From: Echinococcus granulosus
Taxonomy: Eukaryota > Platyhelminthes > Cestoda > Cyclophyllidea > Taeniidae
DNA length: 64,000 nt
Reading direction: 5' to 3'
Assembly: GCF_000524195.1 (NCBI RefSeq)
Contig: NW_020170422.1
Coordinates: forward strand, 4,791-68,790
Below, piece after piece: positions 62,601-64,000 of this stretch; the stretch's first letter is position 1, and every line of letters begins with the position of its first letter. The notes under the pieces were generated by a model that saw nothing but the letters and a program-made list of their open reading frames with translations, was not told the origin of the DNA and ran no database searches. The position numbers were made by a program, and so were the translations under genes.

Positions 62601-63881
62601 CCCCACTGCTGTTGACTTATTTCGTCTTTGCGAGTCGCCCTTTTCACATCCTTCATCTAGCTCCGCCATTTGATGTTGATTGTTTGATTCCTCCAATAAG
62701 TTTTTACCATCTTATTCACAGATTACATCATTCCATTTGGCAAATTTTGTCCAAATATTCCCTCCTTTCCTTGGAACTGTTGTACAATCTGTTATCTGTA
62801 TGTTGTGGATGTCGTAAGTTCACGCCATTTCCGGCTTATTAAAGCAGTAGGATTAAGTTTTTTTTGTCGCCTAATCTTTAAAAAGCCTTGCCTGGTCCAT
62901 GCAAGTATTTATGCGATTTCTCTCTTCCATTTGAAGACAGCTTCACAATTATTTCCCCTCGAAGTCTCCATTGATCCCTGTAGAGTATTCGGAAGGAGCA
63001 CTGCGAGTCGAACAAATTTGTATCAGTTTGTCTGGTTCCCCTATTCATTCGGCCCTTTCCCTTGTGAATGGTACAAGCCACCGTTACTCCCTTTATCTTT
63101 TTTCATCTTTGAAACGGCCTCATGACCTTTTTTCTGTGAAGTTGTCGCATGAAATATCTTTGATTCCCACTTAATCTTTGGTACGAATACCGTGTTCAAT
63201 TTGTTTTGGTAATCTAACTCCTCTTTTCATTTCTCATAATCGCTCAGTGGCGGTCGAATAAATTTTCTTTGCTTTTATCTACTTCCTGAACGAGCCTACT
63301 TGAATCCTTTAGGAATATGTTCGGTTTTTTTTGGGTGATAGTTCTTAACTTCTGACCTGATTTTCTTTGTTGAAATTCTTTCTTCTCTCATAATGTCCCA
63401 AAACGCATTATCAACTCCTCTACAATCTTCACACTGTTCACTTCACTGTAAATGCTTCGAATCAACATTGATTTAGTTCCTTATTTCCTCTCTTCTTCCG
63501 TCTTCCCAGAAACAGCTTCAAGAAGCCATGGCTCACACCTCTGAAACGGACACTGAAGTCTCTCGTCTCCGCGACTTACTCGCTCAGATGCAAACCAAAC
63601 ACGACACCATGGAGACGGCGTTGGTGATGGCACAAGAGGCACAGGCGGCAGCCGACATGGCACGCCGCCACCTCACTGATGATCTTGGTACTCTGCAGGG
63701 TCGCCTGGCCTTCGAGGTCACCGCCGCGGGTTTGTTGACTCCCGAGGCAATTGCTTTTGCGGAGGCGTTGGCTGCGGCCCTCTCGCGGCGCAACGCTGAG
63801 GTGGATCAATTGGTGGAGCAGTTGCGTGCTTTCAGGGATGTGGAGAGGAAGGAGGTGGGCTTGCAAGCTTCTGTGGAGACA
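44679..63881 (+). CDS. Hook-domain coiled-coil protein (Hook/NuMA/CCDC88 type), 3' end outside window
   Basis: Exons: 44679-44773 (start inferred at MMRALGEW), 44807-44865, 44899-44972, 45011-45241, 45322-45432, 45532-45729, 46162-46194, 48573-48826, 50085-50190, 51118-51219, 51283-51448, 56906-57048, 63510-63881, then GTGAGT and on past the window. All junctions are GT-AG and in phase; 648 codons so far. Residues 1-153 resemble the Hook N-terminal domain, with ALGEWISSI, TEKIKNFLN and the ECELVAFLIIVG...LALDDDVQFAIYAIIQ helix pair (compare EL..LLQLILGCAV..VQ..V...IQE in Hook proteins). A Pro/Ser-rich linker (SPPRPSTLE, MPPPSLPPPQ) follows. From about residue 268 there is long coiled coil (RTLELEVGRVEAERED, ETLRLRLKDAEAR, RRIAEKRSRSQQQYQ), interrupted by a Ser/Thr-rich stretch in the exon at 56906. 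Such proteins link microtubules or dynein to cargo or cortex. The linker and length favour NuMA- or CCDC88-like over classic Hook, but I cannot decide. The first three introns are 33, 33 and 38 nt, while later ones reach 5-6 kb. Confidence 0.8.
44774..45010 (+). other. three ultrashort introns (33, 33, 38 nt)
   Basis: Introns 44774-44806, 44866-44898 and 44973-45010 each begin GT and end AG. Only with all three removed does the Hook-like domain read through without stops, and the phases (2, 1, 0) agree. Confidence 0.75.
46195..48572 (+). other. intron of the Hook-domain gene
   Basis: 2.4-kb intron. A frame at 46483-46713 follows a CAG acceptor in the right phase (DSSTTSPFVSSLPS) but lacks a usable donor, so I do not call an exon. 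No other feature seen. Confidence 0.5.
49583..49609. repeat. small perfect hairpin
   Basis: GTTTCGCGG and CCGCGAAAC form a 9-bp perfect stem around a 9-nt loop, inside the 48827-50084 intron of the Hook-domain gene. A related CGCGAAACG recurs near 49937. Function unknown. Confidence 0.4.
51449..56905 (+). other. 5.5-kb intron of the Hook-domain gene
   Basis: The exon ending at 51448 (phase 1) joins the exon at 56906 (phase 1) in frame. The many short frames inside are T-rich and lack exon character. No repeat or nested gene that I can support. Confidence 0.55.
57049..63509 (+). other. 6.5-kb intron of the Hook-domain gene
   Basis: Joins the exon ending ...RSLE (57048) to KQLQEAM (63510), both phase 0. 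T-rich with many short frames; no supported gene on either strand. Confidence 0.55.
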
Positions 63882-64000
63882 GTGAGTACACAGATATCAG
63901 CATACTCTGCTTATTTGTCGTTTCTTTCTGTGAACTCAGACAAATACTTGTTAATAGTACCTTTATCGGTAGTTGGAACATGATTTATGGCCTCGATACT

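Noticed and set aside
1..64000. CRISPR arrays, bacterial operons, rRNA or tRNA genes
   Set aside because: The gene structure is clearly eukaryotic with GT-AG introns; no array-like repeats, and no tRNA or rRNA pattern was recognised by eye.

Overview
The window looks like nuclear DNA of a flatworm, most likely a tapeworm (cestode). Genes are widely spaced and intron-rich on both strands, noncoding DNA is AT-leaning, and several introns are only 32-38 nt long. The recognisable proteins are metazoan: proteasome alpha-2, radial spoke RSPH3, CACHD1, a Ly6/three-finger protein and a Hook-domain protein. The species call is an inference from gene structure; I ran no search. Two runs of exactly 100 N (16543-16642, 30346-30445) are assembly gaps.

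Layout: 1-10.7 kb has no convincing intact gene. It holds three diverged copies (about 2.1-5.0, 6.6-8.2 and 9.7-10.2 kb) of one minus-strand, once-coding-looking unit. 11.0-12.9 kb (minus) is a large single ORF for a Ser/Thr-rich protein of unknown family with repeated TQT-like short motifs; a decayed fragment of the same sequence lies at 14.9 kb. 15.9-29.5 kb (minus) is a 21-exon gene that I assembled exon by exon, with matching splice phases throughout, as an unusually long CACHD1 orthologue (about 1,989 aa). 30.8-33.2 kb (minus) is a three-exon GPI-type Ly6/quiver-like gene. 34.8-36.3 kb (minus) is a complete five-exon PSMA2.

37.7-40.0 kb is a broken rhodopsin-like GPCR. Its TM1-TM2 part is on the plus strand and its TM3-TM7 part on the minus strand, separated by a perfect 47-bp inverted repeat; turning the segment between the repeats around restores a continuous reading frame across the junction. 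41.5-43.5 kb (plus) is the conserved core and C-terminus of RSPH3. 44.7 kb to the right edge (plus) is the 5' part of a Hook-domain/coiled-coil gene with four compact exons for the Hook domain and then very large introns.

RSPH3 acts in motile cilia and Hook/NuMA-type proteins act at microtubules. CACHD1, the quiver-like protein and the GPCR are surface or neuronal signalling types. Nothing suggests operon-like functional clustering. Three genes have an AG a few bases before their start codon, which would fit spliced-leader trans-splicing.
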